A stretch of 64,000 bases of DNA from positions 1,116,001-1,180,000 of the forward strand of contig NC_047063.1 in NCBI RefSeq assembly GCF_902459465.1. Direction: 5' to 3'. Under the pieces are notes generated by a model that saw only the letters and a list, made by a program, of their open reading frames with translations, had not been told where the DNA came from and ran no database searches. Each line of letters starts with the position of its first letter. Positions within the stretch are counted from its first letter, which is position 1. Below are positions 39,201-49,696 of the stretch, piece after piece. Position numbers and translations under genes: made by a program. The DNA is from Asterias rubens. Lineage: Eukaryota > Echinodermata > Asteroidea > Forcipulatida > Asteriidae.

Positions 39201-41463
39201 TTACCACAGGCCACAACAGATCAATTGTGGTGTTGTAAAGAGTCTATAAACATCTGAAAAATAACATCTATAAACCTCTGAAATACTACATCTCATTTCT
39301 TCAGGCATCTTCATTGTAAGAACCCCAGACCGAGGGGATATTTTTTTTATATTTTCATTTTCCTACAATCTCATTTTACTAAAATGGGGCTGAAACGTCT
39401 AACTGCCGATTTCCATATTTTTTGTTTTTGCTGATCTCTTTCAGTGTGTGGATATAAAGAATGAAGAGATTCTATTGGATGACTCAGACAGCATTGAGTT
39501 GAATGCACTCCCAGCCAAGGTGCCTACAGATAAAGCTAGCTACCATGTCTTCACATTCAAACACACGCATGAAGGAGATTATCTAGAAAGTAAAGGTAAG
39601 ACAACTATCCAATAGACTGCTTTGTACTCATAAAGTGCAGTCATTTATTTTCATCCATGGCTAAGCTTTCTTTTTGTGACGTTTCAATTCTAATTGTTAG
39701 TTTGTGTTTTCATATCATATTAGCTTCTGAAAATAATTGAAGTTAATATTATCTAGTTTTGTATTTGATTCTTCATTTCTTGAGTCCGAGTCCTCAATTT
39801 TGAATTTGAGTTAAGTCCTGTCCTGAGTCATTTGGATCGAGTGATATTTTGTAGCAGGGCCATTTTATAAAATTTACAACTTACAAAATTTTTGTTTAGA
39901 AAATATCTTACCTACAGCTGTTTAGTGCTACCTGAAAAGCCAAGACTTCAGTGTTCATGCGGACCGTTTTGGGGTCAAATTCCGACCTGAAAGCGCTCTC
40001 TCGATGCGTCCGTTTGTTTTGTGTTATATGAAGTCGGTTCAAGGGGTCAATGCATGTAAGGGTTACACATACAAACCTGGATACTGCTTGTTATAATTTT
40101 CTAAAATCATTTTGCTTTGTTGCAGTGTTTATTTATTCCATGCCTGGCTATAACTGTCCTGTGAAGGAGCGAATGTTGTACACCAGCTGTCTCAGTCCAC
40201 TCATAGGCTTCCTTGGAGAATCTCTAGGAATTGAAATAGCAAAGAGGGTGAGTTTAAGAAAAACATGATTATAATAGGCATTTATTGGGCGCTTCTATTA
40301 AAGTGCCTGAAATATTACTACTGTGGGCCTTCAGCATTCCTAAAACCAGGCATTCTGCTTGTTGTCACCCATGCACTCTAGCTATGCTGAGATGTAGAAC
40401 AAGCAGCCATACGTCTGTTAATATTCATGCATGACGTCATAATTCTTACACAAAAATGAGGCTATAGGCGCACGTCCGCCACCACTTGCAGTGGATGCGC
40501 CTATGGCCTCGTTTTGCCGGGGTTATAATTGTGACGTACTCATGCATAAATATTAAGAAAGGCGTATTCCAACAGCTGTATTCCACATGTTGCATCTCTA
40601 TGGAACTCCTTGCCTGGTGCATGTTTCCCTCCATCCTGCAACCTAGACTGTTTTAAGAGGAAAGTCAGTTCGTACATTCAGCTTTCCTGATTTTATCATC
40701 TTAAATATCTTGTTCTTGTAGTGCCTTACCAAAAGTGGCTTTCAATCTTGTTAGGGGCAATGTTGCTTAAAGACCTGGACACTATTGGCATTTGTCAAAG
40801 ACCAGTCTTCTCACTTGCTGTATCTCAACATATGCACAAAAAAACAAACCTGTGAAAATTTGAGCGTTATTGGTCGTCGGAGTTGCGAGATAACTATGAA
40901 AGAAAAAACACCCTTGTCACACGAAGTTGTGTGCTTTCAGATGCTTGATTTCGAGACCTCAAATTCTAAGCTTGAGGTCTTGAAATCAAATTCGTGGAAA
41001 ATTACTTCTTTCTCGAAAACTACGTCTCTTCAGAGGGAGCCGTTTCTCACAATGTTTTATACTATCAAACTTCCCCCATTACTCTTTACCAAGTAAGGTT
41101 TTATGCTGATAAATATTTTTGAGTAATTACCAATAGTGTCCACTGCCTTTAAAGAGTAAACACAAAAGAAAATGTTGTTGGTAGTGTTATACATCAGTGG
41201 TGAATCCCAACTTCTGACCCCACTTGGCAAATAGCTCTCTTAATCTGCCCTATGTTCACCAAGTTCTTGTAATCTGATATCACGCCTTCTGCCTACTATT
41301 ATTATTCTTACAGATTGAAATAAGCGAGGGCGCGGTCCTGACAGAAGCATTTCTTATGGATGAGGTACACCCGGTACGCAACCTGCACCGACCAGCATTT
41401 GCCAAACCTAAGGGACCACCGGGGAAACGAGGTCAAAGAAGGTTGTTAAAGGAAGAAAATTAA
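33296..41463 (+). CDS. TWF: twinfilin, complete, 9 exons, one U12-type intron
   Basis: Exons: 33296-33320, 34905-34982, 36078-36134, 36736-36866, 37084-37179, 38401-38631, 39445-39595, 40126-40247 and 41314-41463. Phases agree and give 346 residues (human about 350). It begins MSHQTGIKASDEL. The first ADF-homology domain ends in CYLFYRFDEKDSQSKYRWLF and MIYAATKSSLKTTFG. A linker with SPAPLT-like PAPLTASEEE leads to the second domain (YHVFTFKHTHEGDYLES, FIYSMPGYNCPVKERMLYTS). The basic tail HRPAFAKPKGPPGKRGQRRL is the capping-protein and lipid-binding tail of the family. Twinfilins sequester ADP-actin, cap and depolymerise barbed ends and interact with capping protein (family knowledge). Intron 3 (36135-36735) is AT-AC. 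Intron 6 holds partial copies of exon 6. Intron 1 carries a broken LTR element. Confidence 0.96.
33607..34556. mobile_element. inverted ~79-bp arms enclosing a truncated LTR retrotransposon
   Basis: 33607-33685 (GTGATGACGTTCACCCCGGC ... AACACCTGGCTTTT) is repeated in reverse complement at 34477-34556 with very few differences. The two arms face each other around the LTR fragment in twinfilin intron 1. They could be the ends of an older DNA element into which the retroelement inserted, or the result of a rearrangement during insertion. Confidence 0.75.
33763..34449 (-). mobile_element. LTR retrotransposon 5' fragment: LTR, primer-binding site and start of gag
   Basis: On the minus strand the LTR spans 34449-34189 (261 bp, TGTTATG...CATAACA ends) and contains TATTTAAGG and AATAAAAC motifs. 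Two bases later comes TGGTGGAGAATGCGGG, a candidate tRNA primer-binding site. A gag-like reading frame starts at 33980 (MASKYELKFRDTYSG) and is open for roughly 70 residues, including LRLTGPAALWFADLP, which resembles gag of Ty3-type elements. It is then cut off near 33763. No protease, reverse transcriptase or second LTR is present, so the copy is dead. Confidence 0.75.
35556..35715. repeat. inverted-repeat MITE, CGTCCTAACTTAGGA family (copy 2)
   Basis: Begins CAATTTCACAAAGAGTTAGG and ends GAGTTTTGTGAAATCAACG, with TCGTCCTAACTTAGGATTAA within. Twinfilin intron 2. Confidence 0.75.
36135..36735 (+). other. U12-type AT-AC intron (twinfilin intron 3)
   Basis: The donor ATATCCTTTT follows exon 3 directly at 36135. 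The branch site TTCCTTGAC at 36716-36724 matches the U12 consensus TTCCTTRAC, and the intron ends in CCAC at 36735, twelve bases after the branch adenosine. Joining here restores WEQ-DYDALIPPL, which fits the twinfilin family. No GT-AG alternative preserves that reading. Confidence 0.93.
37367..37510. mobile_element. palindromic MITE, family G copy 1
   Basis: GGTGGCAGTAGACTTACCAG faces CTGGTAAGTCTGCTGCCACC, with GGTAAATT / AATTTACC continuing inwards. GGGAGACTTT and AAAGTCTCCC mark the outer ends. A second copy is at about 57828-57965. Confidence 0.8.
37560..37712. repeat. inverted-repeat MITE, CGTCCTAACTTAGGA family (copy 3)
   Basis: Contains TTACAAAGAGTTAAGACTTA at the left, GACGAGTTACTCATCCTAAC in the middle and AGTTAGAACTATCTTTGTGA at the right. 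Twinfilin intron 5. Confidence 0.75.
37825..38225 (+). mobile_element. tRNA-derived SINE, full-length, in twinfilin intron 5
   Basis: The head GTGCCGAGCGGTTAAGAGCA is a Leu/Ser-type tRNA A-box region, and GTGGGTTCGAATCCCGAGTC carries a perfect B box. The body includes ACACTTGTGTCCTTAAGCAA and AAGAACCAAGTGCACTTATC, the same as the copy at 29370. It ends near ACTATATAAGAAGCC. Confidence 0.85.
38680..38772 (+). pseudogene. in-frame partial duplicate of twinfilin exon 6 (possible cassette exon)
   Basis: This 93-bp block repeats the last part of exon 6 (SHLKAIAFPVRPDAKDKLL and on to YVRL) with a few substitutions. It is preceded by AG (GATTGCAG) and followed by the same donor GGTGAGTGTG. It is open and exactly 31 codons long with phase 0 on both sides, so inclusion would insert 31 residues without a frameshift. 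It is not counted in the 346-residue product. Expression is unknown. Confidence 0.7.
38946..39032 (+). pseudogene. decayed second partial duplicate of twinfilin exon 6
   Basis: AGAGCCATTAGAAGGGTACT and CCTGATGCCAAAGATAAGCT are diverged copies of the exon 6 sequence, preceded by the same GCTTAGATCGCAG as the first duplicate. The donor end is lost. A third, shorter relic (TGATGCCAAAGACGAGCTTC) lies at 39131-39171. Confidence 0.75.
40767..41152. mobile_element. TTAA-flanked palindromic MITE, family A copy 3
   Basis: Starts TTAAAGACCTGGACACTATT and ends AGTGTCCACTGCCTTTAA. The interior is CACACGAAGTTGTGTGC and GAGACCTCAAATTC. Twinfilin intron 8. Confidence 0.9.
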
Positions 41464-42192
41464 TGAGTAATAATTAATTATACAAAAGGGTTCAACGTTT
41501 GTTGAATTGGCAAGACTGGTTTTTACGTAAATGGTTTGTCTGCTCTGAATCAAGATATACTTGGAAATAATCTGGTATTATCAATAGTTCCAAAATGATG
41601 AATATACAAACAAACAAAATTCAATTGTTACCTCAAATTTTTGGAAATGGAATGCCAAGTTTGAAGTGTGTCTGTTATTTGCGTACTTTTTCTTTGCCAA
41701 AAGTTTCAGCTAAAGTTAAATCCAATCAGGGAAAATATTATGTTGGGTAAATGGAATTATGTAACTTCACATCAATCAAAAACTTTGGATATTGATTAAA
41801 ACAAATTGTAATCGGGTTTATATTCAGCAAAGTTTTAATCAGGTAAATAGCCAATGGTGTGCCCTTACCTTTCGTTGTAAATTTTTGTATGCAAATTTGA
41901 TAAAGATTTAACTACCAAAAAAGGCGATTGTAGTGACTGTACCCTGCTCTTTTCCAGAATTTTACCAGAAATAATCGTCAATATGCGCAGCAGCTGTCTT
42001 CCCACTTTCCTGACTTAGTACTTGATTTATGGGTAGATTTGTTAAAGACTTGCAGCCAAACGTGTATCTGTATCATTAATACAAGGACAAATTTTTCCAG
42101 CATGATGTGTTTGCTTTAATAACCAATAAGGAAAACATATACTGCTGGTATCCACTAATCTTGACGCACTTGGCGCATGAAAATTTGTACCC

Positions 42193-42366
42193 TGCCGTCG
42201 ATTTCACAAAACTCTTCCTAACTTAGGAATAATCTTAGGACTTAGTATGGGTTCAGTTCCGTATCCAAATATGTAGGACGCATTGAACTCATCCTAAGTT
42301 AGGACGGGTTACTCGTCCTAACTCGAGTTAGGATTAATCTATCGTTTGGTGAAATTAACTGCTGGT
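42193..42366. repeat. inverted-repeat MITE, CGTCCTAACTTAGGA family (copy 4)
   Basis: Begins GTCGATTTCACAAAACTCTT and ends TTTGGTGAAATTAACTGC. TAACTTAGGAATAATCTTAG and GTCCTAACTCGAGTTAGGAT lie within. Confidence 0.75.
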
Positions 42367-42374
42367 CACCTACC

Positions 42375-42640
42375 CTTTGATTGAATTCCTTACACCTTCT
42401 CAGCTCCACTGGGAGTATGCAACCTATGCTGCCAAATAGTGCCATTCAAGCTAAATCAATTCCATGAGCCAGTGCCCTCACAGGTGCCTAGTACTCCTGT
42501 GTGAAGATGAGCAATTGTAGTCTAGTGTCTTGCCTAAGAGTACACGTGTCGTGACTGGGATTCAAGCCCACTGTCCGATGACTAGGCTGCCAGAGCTCGA
42601 GTCCAATGCACTATTGGGCCATGACCTGCCACACAATGTC
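42375..42640 (-). mobile_element. SINE family C copy with tRNA-like head
   Basis: On the minus strand it starts GGTCATGGCCCAATAGTGCA, carries GTGGGCTTGAATCCCAGTCA (B-box region), then TCTTAGGCAAGACACTAGAC, and ends in the CTCACAGG / GGAGTATGCAACC body shared by the family. Confidence 0.75.
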
Positions 42641-44264
42641 CAATCTGCACATGCATTCATATCTCTAAGGCCACATTTCTCACAATTATAGTCAAAAATA
42701 TGAACTTGTGAAATGTTTATTCAAATTTAATTTTTTAGACTTTTATTTTTAAGCAATGCTTGGGAAAAGATAGAAGGTAGAATTTAGACTTTATGGAGGT
42801 ACTGGTCTTCAAAACAAATTACACGGAACTGTTAAAGCATAACCCATAGTGCTACCTGTGCTATGGGGGAAACTCCGTCAATGAAATCAAGTTAGTGTAT
42901 TTAAGAACTTGGGCTTCATTTTATACTCTTAAGGTAGCAAAACTTATAAAGGTGTTTGTAAATTTTTTGCAAGAACTATATTTTTGCACAAGTTCATGAA
43001 AAGTTTTGATCATTTTGTTTTGAAATTTAATATTACAGGTAAAGGTTTATAAAAGGCTCAACTTGATAGAAAAATAAGGGCATGTGTAAACTGCTCAATT
43101 TGTGAGTTCATATGTAAAACATATACAAATAAAGAATGTTTTTATATCCTGGTTGGAATATTTTTACAGGTTGAACAATGGAATGTTAACAGTGAATGAG
43201 GCGAAGCTGTATTGAATTGAATATTCTATATTTCAACGAATGAAAATATTCTCTCCATTGCACAAAAGCAAAGCATTCATTATTTCTTTAATGTAACATC
43301 CAAGTAGATCTTTGTCATTTGGTTCAAGGATAAAACTACAAGAGCAAACTGTGAGATTGTATTCTGGCATCCACTATGAGGGTGCTTTGTACTGCTGTGT
43401 TTAATACATGTGTACTTGGTGTGGGCTAGTGTGCAACAGTAAAAATGGATTGGACAAAAATGCATGGTGAGTAGACCCACAAAGCAATTTCATGACATTG
43501 GCCATTTAATGGTCTGATTAATGAATTCCACGTGACTTACAGTTCTCCAGTCAAATAACAAGGATCTTCTAGTTGTGAAATAAGTTATTTTATTCTGCAT
43601 AGGTTATTACCATGAAGCTACTAATCACAAAGAAAATATACCAGTAGCAGTATACCAGCTAAAGTTAGTGTACTGGTTAGCTTTGACCAGTTTCCCGCTA
43701 ATTTTGCCTTGCAATTCTTATTAAAACCCTCCGACTGTCAGTGTGTTTCTTGTGACAGCTAACCCATACCCCATTATGCCACAGCGGTGATATTTTGAGG
43801 CACACACATGCTGATGTAGATAGCAGAGCAACAGCTCAAGGTGTTTTGACCATGGTAAACTGGGGTAGCCATGGGCTAGGGCTACATTTGATGGAGATCA
43901 GGTTCACACACAGTCAATTTCTCCAGTGACAATCTGTATACAATGAGAGAACAGTGTAGCATGGGTTACTCCACCGTTGTGTGCCTAGCATTTGGGAGAT
44001 TTTGTGACATCGCGGAAGATGCACCCATCATCAGAGGGTTTTATCATCTTTATAGAGTTGTTTTCATAGATAAACATTCCATATTATCCTGCAATACTTG
44101 TTCCAACAAATTTTAGAAAATCATTCTGTGTATAAAGCATTTTACTTTCTTTTGGCAGACAGAAATTGTAGTTCAAGTGCCCATACTTTCTGTACCAATG
44201 CCTTTCCATAATATATGCAAGTTGTGATAAAACATGTGATATTTATACAATGTGCAAGAGCAAT

Positions 44265-44436
44265 AAGCCACTTTGGAGTTCCAGCTGCTCATGTCTGTTA
44301 CTGCTGACAATGGACTTTGTCTATCTCCCATCACCTTTTGACAATACCAGCGGGTATTGTCAAAAGGTTACGGGAGATAGACACAATCCGTTGTCAGCAG
44401 TAACAGACATGCGCCACTGACATTCCGAAGTGGCTT
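44265..44436. repeat. long hairpin (~80-bp arms)
   Basis: CATGTCTGTTACTGCTGACA faces TGTCAGCAGTAACAGACATG, and CCTTTTGACAATACC faces GGTATTGTCAAAAGG in the centre. Ends AAGCCACTTTGGA and TTCCGAAGTGGCTT are also inverse. A foldback MITE is likely; no flanking duplication was identified. Confidence 0.8.
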
Positions 44437-45977
44437 GTGCTTCATCCATCCATGCTAACCACCCCCAACCTTACAAAGTCCAACTGCATGTTTGTATGAT
44501 TTTGTTGGACTGCTCTAGTAAACTAATAATGCTTTAAACGTCAGCAGACATACAATCATAATCAGAGTACAACAGTTGCGGTGTTGAGTTAGGCTTTCTT
44601 CACCATTGTGCCATACTCGGGTTGCAAGGGGTCTATAAGTTCGACAGAAATAGTATGGACAAATTCATGTGCTAATGCCACCAATCATTAAGGTCTACGT
44701 CTAACAGAGAGGTCCTATAATTTGATGACCATCCGACCTTCATTGGTGAGAATCAGTGCTTAGGTTTGAGACTAATTTACCCTGTTTGCAGAGAATGACG
44801 ACCAAAGCGCAAACTATCATTGTAAGCAAGGCCATGAAATTAATTGGTATAGGTCAACAAGAGACAATCGCCCCTTTGAAATACCAAAGCTTCATTTTGT
44901 GCCATCAACATGTCCAACTTTATCTGTTCATTGGATTTTCATAAAAACTGAAGGGATATTTGTATATCGGACCTTTATACCATTGGTGTGTTGAGGATTT
45001 CTTAAGTGAACATGTAAAATAAATACATTTCATGAACAAAAAGTGTTTTAATTGAACAAATTATTTATGGTCGACTTTTCACTCAAATGTGTTTTTAAAA
45101 ATGTACATGTAATTATTTTTTTTTTAAATTACAAATTACAGAAATTATGTAGAACATTTGTTGGCGACTGTCAAGTATTTAAATTGTGCAGAAATATTCA
45201 ATAGTCTTCAATCTGTTCAGTTGCGGGATTAATGCACTTGTGCTTAAGTTACTGGACTCGGTCCAGTGTGTATCTTGAGCCCAAGTTTAGGAGAAGCTTG
45301 TTTCTCTGGGATATTTTTTTAATTAAATGCCGTCAGCTTGGCTTAAGTGGTTTCTTCCAGCCTTTCACCTGAGCTGTAGACCCAGGTTCGAATCCCGCTT
45401 TGGACCTAGGCCTCGCATGTGGATTGGGTTTTCAGTCCCAACCTGATTATGTGGGGTTTCCTCCCACATCTAAAACCGTATCTTCGGTAAAAGCACTTTT
45501 TAAGATCGCTTGCTTTTATTACAAAAAAAGTTTAATACTATTGATGATTTAGACCAGGTCCTCTCCCACGTAGGCCCTACATCAGAGAGATGAACCAAGC
45601 ACCTTATATGGAAGAGGAAATCCATTGTGCACTTGACGTCATTTGAGTAGGGCGCCCTCACGTAAAGGCCAAAAGAAGGTTTGCCCACTGGCCCATCTTG
45701 TGTGCCGCGCGTACTAATCTGTACATATCCACTGTTTCAACATTGCTTTGCCTCTAAGATTGCAGCTGGATGACGTCAATGCATTAGGTCTATTGGTAGC
45801 AAAACACACAGCACACAATCCTAACTTCAGCATTACACACGACTCCATAAACCAGTCTTCTGGCAGGTCATTAAGAGTTCATAAGAAGTTCCACAGGTTG
45901 AAGATGTGGCTCTTCAAACTTAGTCAAGTGCTTGAGTACACAGCATCCTCCGACCACCAACCGAAATGCAAGCTCCA

Positions 45978-48900
45978 TCAACTGGAGGTTGTATCTGTAC
46001 TCTTAGCTTGATTTAAACTGTCCCCCATTTCTTTGAGCAGTAGTGGTGTTACCTGCATCCTCAGTAATCTGCAACAAATATACAGGAAAGAGATTTCATA
46101 ATACGTCAGCGTCACAGCTGTAAATCCATGCGTATTTCTCCATTAAAGCTTGGTTCATACTTCCTGCACAATGAATAATTCCCAACAGTTGAATTGTGTT
46201 CAACACCTGCAAAACACATTCACTGCGAAATCAGAACCTTGACGTCAACACTTGATTTGCATTCACATTCAAAGGAAGTATGAACCGGGCTTGACACTTC
46301 TAAGACCGCACAATGGCCCATTTTTAGGGTCATTTACTCCCTTAAAAAAAACTACATTCTGCTCCTTTTCCTTCACTCTTTTTCACTTGACTGCTTCTAC
46401 TAAGTTTAATTTGTATTTGTGTGTTGCATTGTCATTAAGCCTCTGAGAAAGACTGGCAAGGGTCTTGAGGACATCAATAATTTGACATATTAATGTCTTT
46501 GAATCTTTATGACAGCTTGTAAAAAGGTGTGTAAGTTGACTTAATCTTGGTTTACTTACAATTCTTTCTGTCTGTCTTCTACTGCCTCCCTGCGAAGTCG
46601 TTTGTTTTTCTCTAAAAATGTCTCCCCTTGCATTTTCTGGACGCCCATTAGAGCAAGTCCAGCTGGAAGTCTGTCAAACCAAAGAAATGTTGTGAAATAT
46701 TACCCGTATGATACTTTTGGAGAAACGATTATTTTAAAAACTTCATCAGTGTCTAACCATTACATGTTATCCGAACTATAGATAAATTATGCCAGCCTGC
46801 AATTCGATATCACTTGATAAATGCATCTACAAAAAAAACAATCAATCTTTCTACTGTCTGACCATTCAATATTATATACTGTGGTTTTGAAAGAAAGATA
46901 AACTCATCTAGTATGCAACATTGTATGATATGGCGAATGCATCTGCAAAGTACACCGTCGACCCTCCTACTGTCTGACCATTCAATACCATCCACTTTGG
47001 TTTTGAATGGGTAATCTATGCCAGCCAGCAAGGAATCAATTACAGTAAACCTTCCTATTGTCCGACCATTAAATTTGAACAAATGTTGTTTCTTAATGAA
47101 AGAATAACTGAAGTTACAGACTGGACTTACCCAACAAGCACTCCCACAAACGCTCCGCCAACCAACCCCCTCAGTCCTAAGTTGAATCTGAACAGGGATC
47201 CTGTAATAGCTGTAGGGGGAAGGGTAAAAATCATTAAAAACAGACAGATGTAAATTGGTAAAAGACAACTAGCAATAAAACTGTGAAGAACTGAATGCTT
47301 TATAATAATATAGTGTTTGTTAACACAAGCACTTGGATCACTGTAAGTGCTGATTATTCTTCAGTTATGCAGAGCTATATATATATTTAAGTTCTGAGAC
47401 TCATATTGAGCACCTTGTTAAAGGTGATGCTGCAGCTAACCATGCCAGAAACACCAGGGCAAACCCCTTCTCAGATCTTTTACGTGCATTTCAAAGCAAA
47501 TTGGACCTCCAGCTTTGCATCCCATCCAAAGGACGAAGCAATTATGGTAAAGTGTTTTGCTTGGTTACCGTAGTGCCATGACTGGGACTCGAACCCTGGC
47601 AAGCACCAGAACTTATGAGAGTGCAAAATTACATAATCAAATTGTTATATGAAACGATAAAACATGCAGGAAACTCTAATTTATTACAACTTACCTGCAG
47701 CTGATACATAGTTGGTTAAGTCTTGCTTGTCCCTGTACAAACCAAGGCATGTACTGATTCCACTGTAAACACAATTCCAAAATAACAAACATTAATACAA
47801 ATCAAACAGGACCTCCATTTTGCATTACACTTTAAGATAAAGTCAAACCCATGTAACACTTCAATCAGCTTTTCAATCCACTTTTATATTATTAATTTAA
47901 TAATAAACATCAATCAGGCATTTTCCAACATTGTATCAAAGCGCCTTGCACTATCACTACCCCTGTTCATTGTGTCTTTAGCATCCTTAGAATCTCAACT
48001 CCTTTGGAGTATGCAGCACCATCAACCAAAATGGCGCACAGTTTGCTAATTATTCACATCAACAATCTCTACCCTTGCAGGTACCCATTTACTCCTGGGT
48101 GAAGAGAAGCAATTATAGTTGGTGCCTAACCCAAGTACACAAGTGTCACAACTGGGAATCGAGCCCACACCCTGGTGACTCAGCCATCAGAACTCATGAG
48201 TTCAATGCTCTAAACCACTTGGCCATGACACGCTATAAATTGACTGGTAAATATTTGACTTATTTAAAGCATGGAATTTTTACAATAAAAAAAGAAGCCC
48301 AGGCAGAATACACGGTTACTTACTGGAAGCCTGTTGCTAACACTGCTGTTCTCCATCCCCAACGATATCCGTAGCGAATGAGGCCTCTTGTGCCAGCATT
48401 ATAGGAAGCCCCCTGTGTGTTGGAAAATAAAAGAAAATGTAGAGACATATAAATTCTATAAAAGTTTCCTTTACCAATTCATGTTGGATGACGTGTATAT
48501 ACTGTATGCACATTTTTTCTAAACTGGCATACAGCAGACGCTTCTTATCGCCCAGAACAACTTCGGAATGCCTGGGCTTAGAGTGTTCCACAACCTTTGG
48601 GATACCACCCAGGCTGAGATGGTTACCATTAGCTTGCTTACCAAAACAAAACATAGGACCTATTTCTTAGAGCTGCTTGAACACAAAAACTAGATAAGCA
48701 CAACCCAAATTATGCTTACCAGATAAAATATTACCAGCCAAAATACCATCTCACATGTTTCATCTATGACTGGTATCCTGCTCATTTTTCGCTCAGCAGA
48801 AAACTGTTCAGCAATAGGCCTAAGTTCTGCTTCAGCAGCTCTATGACATACCGTTGCTTCAAGTCTACTGCTGTAGATTGCTGCATTGCTCTTTTCTATG

Positions 48901-49696
48901 TATCGTTCTCGGGCATGTCTGGATGCAGGGACACCACCATAGACGTAACCTCCTGCCATTCCCAGCACTGCCATCAGTACAAGCTCATGCAGCTCACGAG
49001 GTAGGTATCTATTATCTTTGCTGCCATTCAGAAATACAAAAGCAAAATGTTTGTGTGAAGAAGGCACTCAATATTAATACCTGGATAGAAATTCAGACAT
49101 TCTTGAGTGCGCTCCAAAGTTTTCAGATACTCTCAATCTCAGTTCTCTTTTGACAACAGGATCCATCTAGCACCCACTTTATGGAATATACTACCACAGT
49201 GTACTTGAGAGTGTCGGAACTGCAAAAGCTGTTATAATAGTGCCTTCGTTGTGTGAAGAGTCATTCAACCTTTGTTTATAGTGTCTGGAGTTAATCCAAA
49301 CTGGGGGCAAGTTTCAAACAATGTATCTAGTCTGCAAGGCAAACTGTTCAGTCTAGTGTGAGGCCTGGAATTACATGTAGGCCACATAGGCCATGGCCTC
49401 CGTTGCCCCTGGACTTGGCCTTGGTGCCTCTTCCATCAAAGAGTCAAAACTTTCCATAGACATTTTTGAGATTTTCCAATGGAAGTGCCCTTTGCATAAT
49501 GAAAATGGCCTTGTCCTCTCAAAGACGACATTCAAGACATACAGTCTTATTTACTAGATAATAAACTTACTCATACGTGTACGCTTCCTTCACCCTGTCC
49601 CATCCTGTTTCTTTTCTTTCCTTCGGGTGCTCATCCTTCATTCGATTCATCTCAGACTGAGCGAGGCTTGAAGAGATTGCCTGATAGTTGAGGAAA
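45978..49696 (-). CDS. TIMMDC1: TIMMDC1 (complex I assembly, Tim17-type membrane protein), first exon not found
   Basis: Seven exons in transcript order: 49571-49696, 48852-49020, 48324-48412, 47695-47762, 47131-47209, 46560-46670 and 45978-46068. Phases agree (733 nt). Recognisable stretches are [90 protein letters not shown] and [20 protein letters not shown], in the order found in vertebrate TIMMDC1. The family is a mitochondrial inner-membrane assembly factor of complex I with glycine-rich Tim17-like helices (family knowledge). The 49571-49696 exon opens with a good acceptor and needs two bases from an upstream exon, so the N-terminus lies further right. I could not settle on it. An internal ATG in this exon ([10 protein letters not shown]) is a less likely start. 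Confidence 0.9.
46146..46293. mobile_element. MITE with GGTTCATACTTCCT ends, copy 1
   Basis: AAGCTTGGTTCATACTTCCT at the left faces GGAAGTATGAACCGGGCTT at the right. A relative at 56697-56862 starts AAACCCGGTTCATACTTCCT and ends GGAGTATAAAACGGGCTTAA. TIMMDC1 last intron. Confidence 0.8.
47390..47620 (-). mobile_element. tRNA-derived SINE fragment in TIMMDC1 intron
   Basis: On the minus strand it reads GGTTCGAGTCCCAGTCATGG (B-box region), then ATAATTGCTTCGTCCTTTGG and GGGATGCAAAGC. It matches the body of the copies at 29370 and 37825 but lacks the 3' tail. Confidence 0.7.
47925..48235 (-). mobile_element. SINE family C copy in TIMMDC1 intron
   Basis: Contains CTCCTTTGGAGTATGCAGCA, CCCTTGCAGGTACCCATTTA and CTCCTGGGTGAAGAGAAGCA. 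A tRNA-like head on the minus strand is visible as GTGTCATGGCCAAGTGGTTT. Confidence 0.75.

Larger units (their letters stand above)
41464..45977. other. tail-to-tail intergenic region between twinfilin and TIMMDC1
   Basis: No recognised coding exon. It contains the twinfilin 3' UTR, with a possible polyadenylation signal AATAAA at 43128-43133. Repeats are: CGTCCTAACTTAGGA-type repeat (42193-42366), SINE family C (42375-42640), a long hairpin (44265-44436) and a tRNA-like SINE fragment at about 45335-45490 (CCAGGTTCGAATCCCGCTTT, then GGGTTTCCTCCCACATC). Confidence 0.6.

Noticed and set aside
45748-46011. Plus-strand open frame overlapping the TIMMDC1 last exon
   Set aside because: It lies antisense to an established exon and its 3' UTR, with no splice context or similarity.
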